Positions 1 through 8,932 of a stretch of 64,000 nucleotides of DNA are shown here, one piece after another; position 1 is the first letter of the stretch; each line of letters opens with the position of its first letter. The notes beneath the pieces were generated by a model. The model had not been told where the DNA came from. It saw only the letters and a list, made by a program, of their open reading frames with translations, and searched no databases. Origin of the DNA: Caulobacter radicis (GTDB lineage: Bacteria; Pseudomonadota; Alphaproteobacteria; Caulobacterales; Caulobacteraceae); NCBI RefSeq assembly GCF_003094615.1, contig NZ_QDKO01000025.1, forward strand, positions 62,001 to 126,000, written 5' to 3'. The position numbers were made by a program, and so were the translations under genes.

Positions 1-1627
1 TCTCGGGCTTGACGGCGGTCTGGCCCGCGAAGTCGGCGGTGATCTCGACGTCGTAGCCCTGGCCTTTATAGCCCCGCGACCAGGTCGCGTAGGTCTGGGC
101 GCGGCTGCTGAAGGCGTACTTCACGCCGGCCTTGCCCGACAGGTCGGTGTCGGACACCTCGCCCTTGCCGGTGTTGGCCGCGAACAGCAGGCGGTCGCCG
201 GCGAAGGCCGGATTGGCGGTGCGCTCGCCCCAGTACGACACCGTCTCCTTCTGCAGGCGGAAGCCGCCGAACACCGACAGGGCGTTGGTCAGCTTGTAGT
301 CGGCCTGGCCGAAGGCGGCGATGTTGTCGGTCTGGGTGTTGGCCTGGTGCGAGGCCGACGAGAAATAGTAGGTGGGGCAGGCCTGGCCGTAGGCCGCCGG
401 GGTGGTGACGCAGCCGCCGACGCGGCGGGTGAAGGCGCGGTCGAGGTCCAGGTTGAAGTAGAACAGGCCCACTGTGTAGGTCAGCGGCTGGTTCGACGGT
501 GAGGTCAGGCGCAGTTCCTGAGTGAACTGCGAGATGTCGATCGTCCCGCCGTTGACGCCGAAATAGCCGTTGCCGAAGGGCACGTAGACCGGCGTGGACG
601 CCACGAAGCCGTCGACGTCGACGTTGTTCTTCATCTTCCAGGTGCGATAGGCGGTGACCGATGTCAGCGTATGGTCGCCCAGCTCGTAGTTGGCCTCGAC
701 TGACAGGCCCTTCTGCTGGGAGTCGGCGAAGGTGTTGCTGTCGCTCATCACGCTGCGGTTGGAGACCGAGGCGACGATCGGCGAGCGCAGGCCGTTCAGG
801 ACGCTGTTGGAGGTCTGGTAGGGGATCGGCTGGCAGCAGTCGGACTTGCTGTCGCGATAGTCGGCGGTGGCCAGGATGTTCAGCTTCTCCGAAGCCAGCC
901 ATTCCAGCTTGCCGCGCACGCCGAGGTCTTCGCCGCCGTAGACCCAGTCCTTCTTGCCGTAGTCGTAGATGTAGCCGCGGTTGTCGTTATAGAACGCGGT
1001 TAGCCGCGCGCCGACCGTGTCGCTGAGCGGGCCCGACACCGAGCCGCGCAGGCGGTACTCGCCCTGTTCGGCGGCGGTGGCTTCGGCCACGGCCTCGAAG
1101 CTCTTGGACGGGCGCTTGGTGACGATGTTGATGACGCCGGCGGTGGCGTTCTTGCCGAACAGCGTGCCTTGCGGACCGCGCAGAACCTCGACGCGCTCGA
1201 CGTCGATCAGGTCCTGGAAGCCCTGGCCCTGGCGCGACATCACTACGCCGTCGACGACGAACGAGACCGCCGATTCCAGGCCGGCGTTGAACAGGGCCGT
1301 GCCCACGCCGCGGATACGGACGTTGTTGTTCAGGTCGCTGGTCGACTGGGTGAAGGTCAGCGACGGCACCAGCGAGGCGACGCCGGCGGTGCTGTTGACC
1401 TGGTTGCGCTGCAGGGCGTCGGCGCCCAGGGCGGTCACGGCCAGGGGGACGTCCTGAAGGCGCTCGCTACGTTTCTGGGCTGTGACGACGATCTCGGTCA
1501 CGGCCGTGTCGTCGATGGTCGCGGCGGCGTCCTGGGCCATGGCCTGGCCGGAGATCAGGGCGCCCAGCGCCACGGCGGCGGTAGAGACCATGTAGCGCGA
1601 ACGCCGGGTGAATTTGACGGTGATCAA
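1..1627 (-). CDS. TonB-dependent receptor, 3' end outside window
   Basis: Outer-membrane, TonB-driven importer; the first about 542 residues are present and the rest of the barrel lies beyond base 1. The N-terminus shows a signal peptide ending in GQAMAQ, then a TonB-box-like stretch (TEIVVTAQKR) and a plug domain (DVPLAVTALGADALQ, later VEVLRGPQGTLFGKNA). I chose TTG at 1627 because GGAGG sits 8 bases upstream; the first in-frame ATG (1591) would cut off the signal-peptide basic region. It is read in the same direction as the GH3 and MFS genes upstream of it, 208 bases away, so it may import the glycoside or product those genes handle; the substrate is unknown. Confidence 0.9.
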   Translation of the reverse strand, partial: MITVKFTRRSRYMVSTAAVALGALISGQAMAQDAAATIDDTAVTEIVVTAQKRSERLQDVPLAVTALGADALQRNQVNSTAGVASLVPSLTFTQSTSDLNNNVRIRGVGTALFNAGLESAVSFVVDGVVMSRQGQGFQDLIDVERVEVLRGPQGTLFGKNATAGVINIVTKRPSKSFEAVAEATAAEQGEYRLRGSVSGPLSDTVGARLTAFYNDNRGYIYDYGKKDWVYGGEDLGVRGKLEWLASEKLNILATADYRDSKSDCCQPIPYQTSNSVLNGLRSPIVASVSNRSVMSDSNTFADSQQKGLSVEANYELGDHTLTSVTAYRTWKMKNNVDVDGFVASTPVYVPFGNGYFGVNGGTIDISQFTQELRLTSPSNQPLTYTVGLFYFNLDLDRAFTRRVGGCVTTPAAYGQACPTYYFSSASHQANTQTDNIAAFGQADYKLTNALSVFGGFRLQKETVSYWGERTANPAFAGDRLLFAANTGKGEVSDTDLSGKAGVKYAFSSRAQTYATWSRGYKGQGYDVEITADFAGQTAVKPE

Positions 1628-1720
1628 GGAATAGTCCTCCCCAACTTATTATTGATGGCCTTCCGGCGGGCCGCCCCTGCGGGCTGGCCGATGAGCGAGA
1701 CATGGCGCGCTCCGTGCCCC

Positions 1721-1750
1721 TTGGTCCAATGATGGATTGTCGGTACGTAC
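1721..1750. promoter_or_regulatory. Possible operator region upstream of the TonB receptor
   Basis: The 208-base gap between the GH3 stop and the receptor start holds two short palindromes: TTGGTCCAA at 1721-1729 and GTACGTAC at 1743-1750, followed by an AT-richer stretch. They could be regulator or promoter elements for the receptor, but nothing identifies the protein that would bind. Confidence 0.25.
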
Positions 1751-1835
1751 GCTATTTTACTTATGACTGATCGCGGCGGAGTCCGACCTTGTCGAAGCCA
1801 GGGCGACGCGCCGCGTGAACGGCTGCGCTCGGGGT

Positions 1836-3782
1836 CTAGCGGTTCCGTCCGAAGCCGGTGCGGTAGAGGGGATCGGCCGAATCGGCCGGCACGTCGGGAA
1901 GCTGCGCCTCAACGGCGGCTTCGGACGACGGCAGCTCGAACGGCAGCCGGCCCTGGAACGGGGCGTCGCCGGTCAGCATGTCGAGCAGGGCCTCGTCGGA
2001 GGCTCCGAAGTCGGCGATCAGGACGTTGGCCCTGGCGCGGATCGGCGTCAGTATGGCGGGCCGGTCGAGATAGGCGCTGACGATCGTGCGCGTCGCCGCG
2101 CTCGCGCGTTCGACAGCCTGGCGGTCGGCGTTGTCCTCGGCGAAGGCCAGGCCGCCTTCGTGGTGGCGCGAGCCGAAGAAGTACTGCGGACGGGTCTTGA
2201 ACGGGGCGACGATGCGCAGCAGCGTGACGTCGGCGTCTTCGGGGCGGTCGACCACCTGGAAGCCGCGGGCCTCGGCAGCGGCCTTGGACACCTTCCACAG
2301 CCAGACCTTGGGCCGCTTGTCCGCGGATAGCGGCAGGAGGCCGCCGCTGTTTTCCAGCAGCACCAGCGATCGGCGCTGGGCGTCGAGCGCGGCGGCCCTG
2401 GCCGCCGCGTCGCCGACCACGGCCTCGGCCCCGGCGGGATCCACATAAGGGTTTTCGAACAGGCCAAGCTCGAAGGTCAGTTCCAGCATCCGCCGAGCCG
2501 ACTCGTCGAGCCGCGTCTGCGAAACCCGCCCCGAGCGGACGAGGTCCGTCAGGATGTCGGCGTCCATGACGCCGCCGAACTGGTCGACGCCGGCGTCGAT
2601 ACCCTTGGCGAAGCGCTCGGACTTGCTCAGCGTCTCCACGCCCCAGGGCATGCCGACCTCGTCGTGATGCAGGGTGCCGTTGACGCACGGTGCGTCGCAG
2701 TCGTCGGTGATCTTCCAGTCGGTGAGAACGAAACCCTTGTAGGCGTATGTTCCGCGCAACAGGTCGGTAACCATCTGGCGGCTGAAGCCGGCGCCGACGC
2801 GCTCGGCCTGCCGGCCGTTGATCAGCAGACCCTCGGGCGGCCGTCCGTAGGTGGGCATGACGCCGGAGACCTTGGCGTCGAAGGCGCCCAGGAAGGGCTG
2901 GACATGTTGCTGGAAGCGCCCGCCGGGAAAGGCGATGTCCTTGCCGTAAGGATTGTGGGCGTCGTAGCCCGCGGGCTGGGCGCCGTAGCCGACCCAGTGC
3001 TTGACCACGGTGGCGACGCCGTTCGGGCCGGGGCCTTCGCGCCCTCCCTGGAAGCCTTCGACATAGGCCTCGACCAGCTTCCCGGTCAGTTCCGGGTCGT
3101 CGCCGAAGGTGCCGTTGATGCGCGGCCAGCGCGGTTCGGTCGCCAGGTCGGCCATCGGCGACAACGCCATGGTGATCCCGACCGCGCGGTATTCGCGAGC
3201 GGCGATCCGGCCGAAATCACGCACCAGGGCCGGGTCGCGGATCGCGGCCATGCCGGTGGTCTCGGGCCATTGCGAGAACTGCCCGGCGCTGACGCTGACG
3301 CCCAGGGCCGCCTGGAAATGGTTGCGTGGGTCGCTGCTGAACACGATCGGCACGCCCAGGCGGCTGTCCTCGGCCATAGCCTGGGCGGCGTTGGCCATTT
3401 CGGCCAGGTCGCGGGGCTTGCCGCTGACCCGGTGGATGAAGAAGCGGACGTGGCGCTGCTGGATCCAGGGCTTGAACGCGGCCAGGTCCCAGGGCGCGCG
3501 CAAGTCGCCGCCCTGACCCGGCGGGGTGCCATGCATCAAAACGCCGGCCTTCTCTTCCAGCGTCATCCGCGCCACCAGATCCCGGGCGCGGACCGCCGCG
3601 GGCAGGCGCCAGTCCTCGTAGGAGTCGAGCCGATGGTTGCGGTCGAGATCCTTGAAGGCCAGGCCGTCCTGCTCGATCAGCGGCGCGGTGCGACGGCCCA
3701 GTTCGACCTGTTCGGCGGGACGCGGCGCGGCGGCGGTGAGCATCACCAGCAGGCTGGGGGCGAGCAGAAGGGTCTTAAGCAT
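1836..3782 (-). CDS. Glycoside hydrolase family 3 (beta-glucosidase-like), exported
   Basis: 648-residue family-3 glycosidase, probably periplasmic: it begins with a hydrophobic signal (MLKTLLLAPSLLVMLTAAA). Residues 44-58 (DLDRNHRLDSYEDW) look like a calcium-binding loop. The TIM-barrel part contains the conserved VVKHW (KH at 261-262), and FVLTDW carries the expected catalytic Asp at about residue 355. The length fits a two-domain GH3 without the fibronectin-like third domain. It starts 11 bases after the MFS stop, so the two are probably co-transcribed, with the receptor gene next. Substrate cannot be told from sequence; an aryl- or plant-derived glucoside would fit the neighbours (inference). 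Confidence 0.88.
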   Translation of the reverse strand: MLKTLLLAPSLLVMLTAAAPRPAEQVELGRRTAPLIEQDGLAFKDLDRNHRLDSYEDWRLPAAVRARDLVARMTLEEKAGVLMHGTPPGQGGDLRAPWDLAAFKPWIQQRHVRFFIHRVSGKPRDLAEMANAAQAMAEDSRLGVPIVFSSDPRNHFQAALGVSVSAGQFSQWPETTGMAAIRDPALVRDFGRIAAREYRAVGITMALSPMADLATEPRWPRINGTFGDDPELTGKLVEAYVEGFQGGREGPGPNGVATVVKHWVGYGAQPAGYDAHNPYGKDIAFPGGRFQQHVQPFLGAFDAKVSGVMPTYGRPPEGLLINGRQAERVGAGFSRQMVTDLLRGTYAYKGFVLTDWKITDDCDAPCVNGTLHHDEVGMPWGVETLSKSERFAKGIDAGVDQFGGVMDADILTDLVRSGRVSQTRLDESARRMLELTFELGLFENPYVDPAGAEAVVGDAAARAAALDAQRRSLVLLENSGGLLPLSADKRPKVWLWKVSKAAAEARGFQVVDRPEDADVTLLRIVAPFKTRPQYFFGSRHHEGGLAFAEDNADRQAVERASAATRTIVSAYLDRPAILTPIRARANVLIADFGASDEALLDMLTGDAPFQGRLPFELPSSEAAVEAQLPDVPADSADPLYRTGFGRNR

Positions 3783-3793
3783 GACGATGTGCC

Positions 3794-5137
3794 TCAGGCG
3801 CTCTTTGCGACGGTGACGAGACCGACTTCCAGCGCCCTGCGCCGGATGGAGAAGATGGCGGCGGCGGCCAACTGGGCCAGGGCGAGCATGCCCAGGGTCA
3901 GGAGCAGAGCGTCGCCGGTCTGCTGGGCCAGGCCGATCAGCAGGGGGCCGAGCACGCCGCCGATCCGGTTGACCCCGACGGCGACTCCGACCCCGGTGCC
4001 GCGCAGGCCGGTCTCGTAGCTCATGGCGATGAAGTTGTTCATGACCGCTTGGGCGCCGAAGACGAACAGCCCGGTCAGCGCCACGACGACCATCGCCGCC
4101 GGCGTGCTGATCGCCGGGACCAGCAGCAGCAGGGCGACGGCCCCGCCGGCGAAGCCCGCGGCCATGGTCGGCACGCGGCCGTAGCGGTCGGCCGCCCAGC
4201 CGCCGATCGCGCCGCCCACGATCTGCATGGTCATCAGCAGCGAGCCATAGCCGAAGGCCGTCCGCACGCCCGCGCCCTGAGCCAGCACGATGCTGGGCAG
4301 CCAGCCGGTCAGGCCGTGGATGCAGAACAGGCTGAGGGCGCCGGCCACCCAGATCGCTAGGGTCACGCCGCGATAGCGCTCGCCCAGCAGGGCCAGGAAC
4401 GAACCGGATGAGGCGGGCGGCTCGCCGGTGACGAAGCCTTCGGCCGACGCATAGGTATGGGCGCGCTCGGGGCGGGCCTGGGCGAGCAGGCGGGCGACCT
4501 CGGCGTGGCGGCCCTTGCGCACCAGGTGACGCACCGATTCTGGCAGCAGGAAGTGTCCGGCGATCGCCAGGGGAACCGCCAGCACGCCGATCAGATAGAG
4601 CTCGCGCCAGCCCCAGACCGGCCCGATGGTCATGCCGGCCAGGCCCGCGGCGATGCCGCCCAGCGAGAACGGCAGCACGAAGGCCAGGGTGGCGTAGCGG
4701 TTGGCGCAATTGCTGGGCGCCCATTCGTTGACGTAGACGAAGGCCAGGGGCGAGATCATGCCCAGGCAGACGCCGAGCAGGCCTCGCAGCACGCAGAATT
4801 CCACGAAGGTGGGAGCCCAGAGCCAGAGGGCCAGGCTGGCCAGCCCCAGGCCCCAGACGGCCGACAGCATCAGCCGGCGACGGCCGAAGCGGTCGGCCAG
4901 CGGACCTTGCAGGATGGCCCCGAAGGCCAAGCCGGCCAGGCCGATCGACAACATCAGGCCGATCTGCGGGGCCTGCAGGCTCCATTCGGCCTTCACGTAG
5001 GGGGCGACATAGGCGGCGTTGAACAAGTCGTAGCCGTCGATGAAGAGCATCGCCCCGATCAGCAGCGCGAACCCGATGTGGAAGCGGCCCAGGCGGGTCT
5101 CGCCCAGTTCCCGCGTGACGTTGATCGCGCCGTGCAT
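3794..5137 (-). CDS. MFS transporter, AAHS (aromatic acid/H+ symporter)-like
   Basis: 447-residue major-facilitator permease with about 12 hydrophobic segments. The first helix has the DGYDLFNAAY signature of the AAHS group, and the loop after helix 2 has the MFS motif GPLADRFGRRR. Later, ETGLRGTGVGVAVGVNRIGG is also typical of this group. Start ATG at 5137 is preceded by GGGAGGA with 6 bases between. It is first in a leftward unit with the GH3 gene and is divergent from the LysR gene at 5293, which is the likely regulator. AAHS members carry benzoate-, protocatechuate- or phenylpropanoid-type acids; the actual cargo here is not determined. Confidence 0.87.
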   Translation of the reverse strand: MHGAINVTRELGETRLGRFHIGFALLIGAMLFIDGYDLFNAAYVAPYVKAEWSLQAPQIGLMLSIGLAGLAFGAILQGPLADRFGRRRLMLSAVWGLGLASLALWLWAPTFVEFCVLRGLLGVCLGMISPLAFVYVNEWAPSNCANRYATLAFVLPFSLGGIAAGLAGMTIGPVWGWRELYLIGVLAVPLAIAGHFLLPESVRHLVRKGRHAEVARLLAQARPERAHTYASAEGFVTGEPPASSGSFLALLGERYRGVTLAIWVAGALSLFCIHGLTGWLPSIVLAQGAGVRTAFGYGSLLMTMQIVGGAIGGWAADRYGRVPTMAAGFAGGAVALLLLVPAISTPAAMVVVALTGLFVFGAQAVMNNFIAMSYETGLRGTGVGVAVGVNRIGGVLGPLLIGLAQQTGDALLLTLGMLALAQLAAAAIFSIRRRALEVGLVTVAKSA

Positions 5138-5292
5138 CGATGTTCCTCCCGTGGTCGGCCGGAGCCTTTGGCGGGGCTTTGCGCCCTCGTGTCGCCGGCC
5201 GCAGGTCGCCACGGTCCAGGTTCAGACTCGATTGACCGCGATTTAGAACCAACGTCAAATAATGAAAGTGGGTCTTATCATAGGTTCAATTT
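5138..5292. promoter_or_regulatory. Divergent MFS/LysR control region
   Basis: This gap separates the MFS and LysR starts. Its right half (about 5235-5292) is much more AT-rich than its surroundings and contains an imperfect inverted repeat ATAATGA / TCTTAT near 5258-5280. This is the usual place for a LysR-type binding site governing both directions, but I cannot fix a single T-N11-A core. Confidence 0.35.
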
Positions 5293-6216
5293 ATGGCTGT
5301 TGACGCCGGACAGATCGCCAACCTTTTGGCGATCGCCAAGTATGGCTCGTTCACCCGGGCCGCGGCGGAGAAGGGCATGTCCCAGCCGGCGCTGTCCAAT
5401 AGCATCGCCCTGCTGGAGCAGCGCCTGGGCGTTCAGGTGCTCGAACGCAGCCGTCGCGGCTCAAGCCTGACGGCCTATGGCGAGATCCTGGTCCGCCGGG
5501 CCGAGGGGGTGTTCTCGCTGCTGTCCGACGCCGAGACCGAGGTCAGGCACTACGCCAACGGGATCAGTGGCCCGCTGCGGATCGGCGCGACGCCCAGCGT
5601 ACTGGCCGATCTGGTGCCCAAGGCCCTGGGGCGGCTGGTGAGCGAGTGCGGGGCGGTCGATATTGAGATCGTCGACGATCTGGACGACGCCTTGGTGCCC
5701 ATGCTGCGCGCTGGCCGTATCGACATCATCGTCGGCCCGGTTGCCGAGATGTTCCGCGGCGCACCGGACGTTGTCGAGGAGGTGCTGCTGGAGGATCCCT
5801 TCGCTATCGCCGCTGGCCCCCTGAGCACCTTCCATGGACGCAAGAGCCTGACCTTGCCGGAGCTGGCGATGGCGCGCTGGATCCTGCCACGCCAGGGCAG
5901 CACGTATCGCCGCCACGTCGAGGCGATGTTCATGACCCGCAATGTGGCCTGGCCCAAGGACTGCATTCTGGCCAATTCGCTGAGTGTCCTGGAGAGCTTG
6001 GTGCGCACGACCGATCGGATCACCCTTATCTCCGAGGTCCAGATCGGCGCTGCGGGTGAAGGCTTCTCTGTCATTCCGCTGGAAGGCGCGGGTCATCGGA
6101 CCATCGGCTTCAAGATGCGGGCCGGCGCCAAGCCCACCGCTCTCGTCACCAGCTTCTGCGAGTCGTTGCGCGAGGAAGTAGCGACGCGGTGGAGCCCGAC
6201 GGGCCGGTTTGAATAA
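5293..6216 (+). CDS. LysR-family transcriptional regulator
   Basis: 307-residue LysR regulator. The N-terminal winged HTH spans about residues 5-64 (SFTRAAAEKGMSQPALSNSI), followed by the linker helix and an effector-binding domain beginning at LRIGATPSVLADLVP. It is divergent from the MFS-GH3-receptor block, the classic arrangement for a LysR gene controlling its neighbours; the inducer would then be a transported substrate or metabolite (inference). No strong ribosome-binding site precedes the ATG; AGG lies about 10 bases upstream. Confidence 0.9.
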   Translation: MAVDAGQIANLLAIAKYGSFTRAAAEKGMSQPALSNSIALLEQRLGVQVLERSRRGSSLTAYGEILVRRAEGVFSLLSDAETEVRHYANGISGPLRIGATPSVLADLVPKALGRLVSECGAVDIEIVDDLDDALVPMLRAGRIDIIVGPVAEMFRGAPDVVEEVLLEDPFAIAAGPLSTFHGRKSLTLPELAMARWILPRQGSTYRRHVEAMFMTRNVAWPKDCILANSLSVLESLVRTTDRITLISEVQIGAAGEGFSVIPLEGAGHRTIGFKMRAGAKPTALVTSFCESLREEVATRWSPTGRFE

Positions 6217-6281
6217 TCGGCCGACCGTATCGCAATGTCGGCAATTGGCGCGTCACGGCCTCAAACCACACGCGCTGAATG

Positions 6282-6560
6282 CTATTCGTCGAACGCGAGC
6301 GAGGCGGACAGATCGCGATGGGCCTCTATCTGCTGTTGAAGGGTCTGCAGCTTGGTCTCGACCGCGGCCATGGCGTCCGCCCCCGCCACGAAGCGAAGCG
6401 GCAGATCGCCGGAGTCCGAAAGAGTCACCAGAGCGCCCGCGAGCTTGGCCGGGTCGCCGCCCTGCAAGCCGTTCATGCCCGACCAGGTCGTCACCGTTTG
6501 AGATGTTCGCTCGGCGAAGTCAAAGCCCGTGTAGCCGCCGCCGTTTCCAGCCGTGTTCAC
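6282..6560 (-). pseudogene. C-terminal fragment of a short-chain dehydrogenase
   Basis: The 92-residue frame matches only the C-terminal third of classical SDR oxidoreductases: MNGLQGGDPAKLAGALVTL and RFVAGADAMAAVETK are the tail region found after the active site in that subgroup. The Rossmann glycine motif and the catalytic YxxxK are absent, and no matching sequence lies upstream on the minus strand, where a GC-rich hairpin follows instead. I read it as a truncated remnant. A short functional protein is possible but unlikely. Confidence 0.7.
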
Positions 6561-6564
6561 GGCC

Positions 6565-6597
6565 CAGCCGCCGGCGCGTCTGGCGCGCCGGCGGCTG
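6565..6597 (-). terminator. GC-rich hairpin after the alpha/beta hydrolase gene
   Basis: A perfect 14-base stem (CAGCCGCCGGCGCG and its complement) closes a 5-base loop. It lies just downstream of the hydrolase stop at 6628. There is no T-run, so it may act with Rho or as a 3' stabiliser. Confidence 0.6.
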
Positions 6598-6627
6598 GCC
6601 CATCGGGCCCCGTAGTCGGTCTAGGTC

Positions 6628-7422
6628 CTACTTCGCCTTGGACAGGGCGGCCTTGGCGGCCTTGTCGATCACTTCGGCCACCGCTTGCGGCCGGCTGAGG
6701 AAGACGACGTGGCTGCCCGTAATCTCCACGGCTTGCGCGCCAATGCGGGTGGAGGTCTTGCGCAGGAGCTTGGGATCTATTGCGCCGTCCTCGGTCGCCA
6801 CGACGAACCAGCTGGGTTTCACGCGCCAGGCGGCCTTGGTGACCCTGTCGCCGAAGGCGGACATGGCGATCGGCGCCTGGCTGTCGCGCATAAAGGCCGC
6901 GTCGGCGTCATTGATGTCGGCGGCGAAGCCAGCCTTGAACTTGGCGAGGTTGACGAAGCCGAAGCCGTCCGATTGCTGCTCGATCACGAAGCCAGGAGGG
7001 GCGGGGACCTCGGCAAACTGGTCCCCGGTCGACTCACCGGCGTCAGGCGCCAGGGCGGCGACATAGACCAGACCCGCGACCTTGGGATCGTTGCCGGCCT
7101 CGGTAATCACTGTGCCGCCGTACGAGTGGCCAACCAGGATGGTCGGACCGTCCTGGCGGGCCAGCACGCGGCGGGTGGCGGCGACGTCGTCGGCCAGCGA
7201 GGTCAGCGGGTTCTGGACGATACTGACCTTGTAGCCCTGGGCGGTCAGTCGGTCGTAGACCCCCCGCCAGCCCGAGCCGTCGGCGAAAGCGCCATGGACA
7301 AGGACGACGTTGTGGACGGCGGGCGCATGCGCGTCGTGCGAGGCGTCGGCTTGGGCATGAGCGGCGCCGGCCAAGCCCGTCAGGGCGGCGGCGATGAGAA
7401 GGGTGCGCGCTTGGCGGATCAT
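6628..7422 (-). CDS. Alpha/beta hydrolase, exported
   Basis: 264-residue alpha/beta hydrolase with an N-terminal signal peptide (ends GAAHAQA), so probably periplasmic. The oxyanion segment VVLVHGAFADGSGW and the nucleophile elbow GHSYGG (Ser near residue 98) are clear; the catalytic His lies in GSHVVF near the C-terminus. AGGA precedes the ATG by 5 bases. It is divergent from an OhrR-like MarR gene, and the shared promoter region carries three copies of one operator, so control by that regulator is likely. A decayed relative lies at 10479-10809. The natural ester or lactone substrate is unknown. Confidence 0.88.
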   Translation of the reverse strand: MIRQARTLLIAAALTGLAGAAHAQADASHDAHAPAVHNVVLVHGAFADGSGWRGVYDRLTAQGYKVSIVQNPLTSLADDVAATRRVLARQDGPTILVGHSYGGTVITEAGNDPKVAGLVYVAALAPDAGESTGDQFAEVPAPPGFVIEQQSDGFGFVNLAKFKAGFAADINDADAAFMRDSQAPIAMSAFGDRVTKAAWRVKPSWFVVATEDGAIDPKLLRKTSTRIGAQAVEITGSHVVFLSRPQAVAEVIDKAAKAALSKAK

Positions 7423-7456
7423 GGAATCCTACCTGTGAAGAGTGGTGTTCGTGGGG

Positions 7457-7536
7457 TTATTGCGATAAAAGTTATTGCGATAAGTATCTTTTAGCGCTCG
7501 CGCACGCGGTCGTCCAGTGGAAAGTTATCGCGATAG
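7457..7536. promoter_or_regulatory. Three TTATNGCGATA operators between hydrolase and MarR genes
   Basis: Three copies of a near-palindromic 12-mer: TTATTGCGATAA at 7457-7468, the same 12 bases at 7472-7483, and TTATCGCGATAG at 7525-7536, whose core TATCGCGATA is a perfect palindrome. The first pair is spaced 15 bases start to start. They fill the divergent promoter region and are the obvious binding sites for the MarR-family product of the next gene (inference). Confidence 0.75.
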
Positions 7537-7578
7537 CAATTTCTCGGATTGGGCCTATATGGACAGGAGGAGACCGTC

Positions 7579-8067
7579 ATGAACCACAGCCCCCCGCCTC
7601 CGCTCGACGACCAACTCTGCTACGCCATCTACTCGGCAGGCATCGCCATCCAGCGCACCTACAAGCCCCTGCTCGACGCGCTCGGCCTGACCTACCCCCA
7701 GTATTTGGTCCTCAATCTGTTGTGGGCCGAAGACGGGCAATTGGTGGGGCGGCTAGCCGATCGTCTGGCGCTCGAATCCAGCACCCTAACCCCCTTGCTC
7801 CAGCGTCTTGAGGCGGCGGGCCTGGTGAACCGGACCCGCGACCCCGCCAACGCCCGCCAGGTCATTGTCGCCCTGACGGACGCCGGACGGGCGATGCAGC
7901 AGGAGGCCGGCTGCCTGGGCGCGGCCTTGCTCGAAGCCTCGGGCCAGTCGCCTGACGCCCTCAACGACCTGAATGACAAGGTCCGGGCGCTGAGGAACGA
8001 CATATACGGCGCCATCGGCGGATGGGGGACTGGGACGTCCACCGCCAAGGCTGATGAACGACCGTGA
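7579..8067 (+). CDS. MarR-family regulator, OhrR-like
   Basis: 162-residue MarR repressor. It shows the OhrR-type N-terminus: LCYAIYSAGIAIQ with a Cys at residue 14, then YKPLLDALGLTYPQYLVL. In OhrR proteins this Cys is the organic-peroxide sensor. The winged HTH covers about residues 55-100 (LVGRLADRLALESSTLTPLL). ATG at 7579 was chosen over an in-frame start 30 bases upstream because GGAGGAGA lies just before it. It probably represses itself and the divergent hydrolase through the three operators. No ohr gene is visible in the window, so the peroxide-sensing role is inference from the Cys and family resemblance. Confidence 0.88.
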   Translation: MNHSPPPPLDDQLCYAIYSAGIAIQRTYKPLLDALGLTYPQYLVLNLLWAEDGQLVGRLADRLALESSTLTPLLQRLEAAGLVNRTRDPANARQVIVALTDAGRAMQQEAGCLGAALLEASGQSPDALNDLNDKVRALRNDIYGAIGGWGTGTSTAKADERP

Positions 8068-8104
8068 GGCAGAGTTCGAGGGCGCTGGGCGTTGTCGGAC
8101 ATCT

Positions 8105-8137
8105 GTCCATGCCTGGCCTGCGCGGCCAGGCATGGAC
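8105..8137. terminator. Bidirectional hairpin between MarR and SDR genes
   Basis: Perfect 14-base stem GTCCATGCCTGGCC with its complement and a TGCGC loop, placed between two convergent genes that end at 8067 and 8144. It lacks a T-run but is symmetric and can serve both directions. Confidence 0.65.
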
Positions 8138-8143
8138 ACGCAA

Positions 8144-8932
8144 TCAGACGGTCGGCACTGTGCCGCCATCGACGACGAACTCGGCGCCGTGGATCGCGGC
8201 GGCGCGATCCGAGGCCAAGTAGGCGATGAGGTCGGCGACCTCGATCGGTTCGGCCCCGCGACCGATCGAAATGCCGCCAAGGCCCTGCAGGACCAGTTGG
8301 CGCGCGTCCTCGATCGTTCCGTCGTTGGCGTCCTGCAGACGCTTGAGAAACACGCCGGTCGACTCCGTCATGATCCAACCAGGCGACACGGCGTTCACCC
8401 GCACGCCCTTGGGGCCCAGCTCCTTGGAGATCGACTTGCTGTAGGTCCTGAGCGCGGCCTTGGCGGCGGCGTAGGCCGTGGTCGCCTCGGGAAGCGGCAG
8501 CACAGACTGGATGGACGTAACGTGCACGACTGCCCCGGCGCCGCGCTCGATCATCTGCGGGATCAGCAGGCGATCGAGGCGGACCGTGGCCAGAAGGTTC
8601 AGGTTGAGTTCGGAGAGCCAGTAGTCGTCCGTCAAGGCGACAAAGCCGCCGCCCGGCGCCGACGAGCCGCCGACCACGTGGGCGAGGATGTCGATCCCGC
8701 CCAGGCGCTCAAGCGCCGCCCTGGCGAAGGTTTCCCCGCCCCCGGCCGTCGTCAGGTCCGCCTGGACGAACTCGACGCCGTCGATGGGCTCCAGGCTTCC
8801 GCGGGCGGCGGTGATCACCCGGGCGCCGCCGGCCAGGAAGCGGTCGACAGTCGCGCGACCCAGGCCCTTTGAGCCGCCGCTGATGAGCACGCGCTTGCCG
8901 GCGAACTCGGTCGGATCTGCCTTGAAGGTCAT
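8144..8932 (-). CDS. SDR-family oxidoreductase
   Basis: 262-residue short-chain dehydrogenase. The nucleotide-binding motif SGGSKGLGRA is near residue 18. The catalytic Ser is in HVTSIQS and the YxxxK is YAAAK. The C-terminal HGAEFVVDGGTVPTV is typical. It overlaps the upstream SnoaL-like gene by ATGA, so the two are translationally coupled and probably act on one small molecule. A LysR gene diverges from the pair. Substrate unknown. Confidence 0.88.
   Translation of the reverse strand: MTFKADPTEFAGKRVLISGGSKGLGRATVDRFLAGGARVITAARGSLEPIDGVEFVQADLTTAGGGETFARAALERLGGIDILAHVVGGSSAPGGGFVALTDDYWLSELNLNLLATVRLDRLLIPQMIERGAGAVVHVTSIQSVLPLPEATTAYAAAKAALRTYSKSISKELGPKGVRVNAVSPGWIMTESTGVFLKRLQDANDGTIEDARQLVLQGLGGISIGRGAEPIEVADLIAYLASDRAAAIHGAEFVVDGGTVPTV

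Noticed and set aside
66..902. 278-codon minus-strand frame
   Set aside because: Shadow in another frame of the TonB-dependent receptor; the receptor frame is continuous and motif-rich.
6241..6281. Terminator for the LysR gene ending at 6216
   Set aside because: No stable hairpin between the stop and the convergent SDR fragment.
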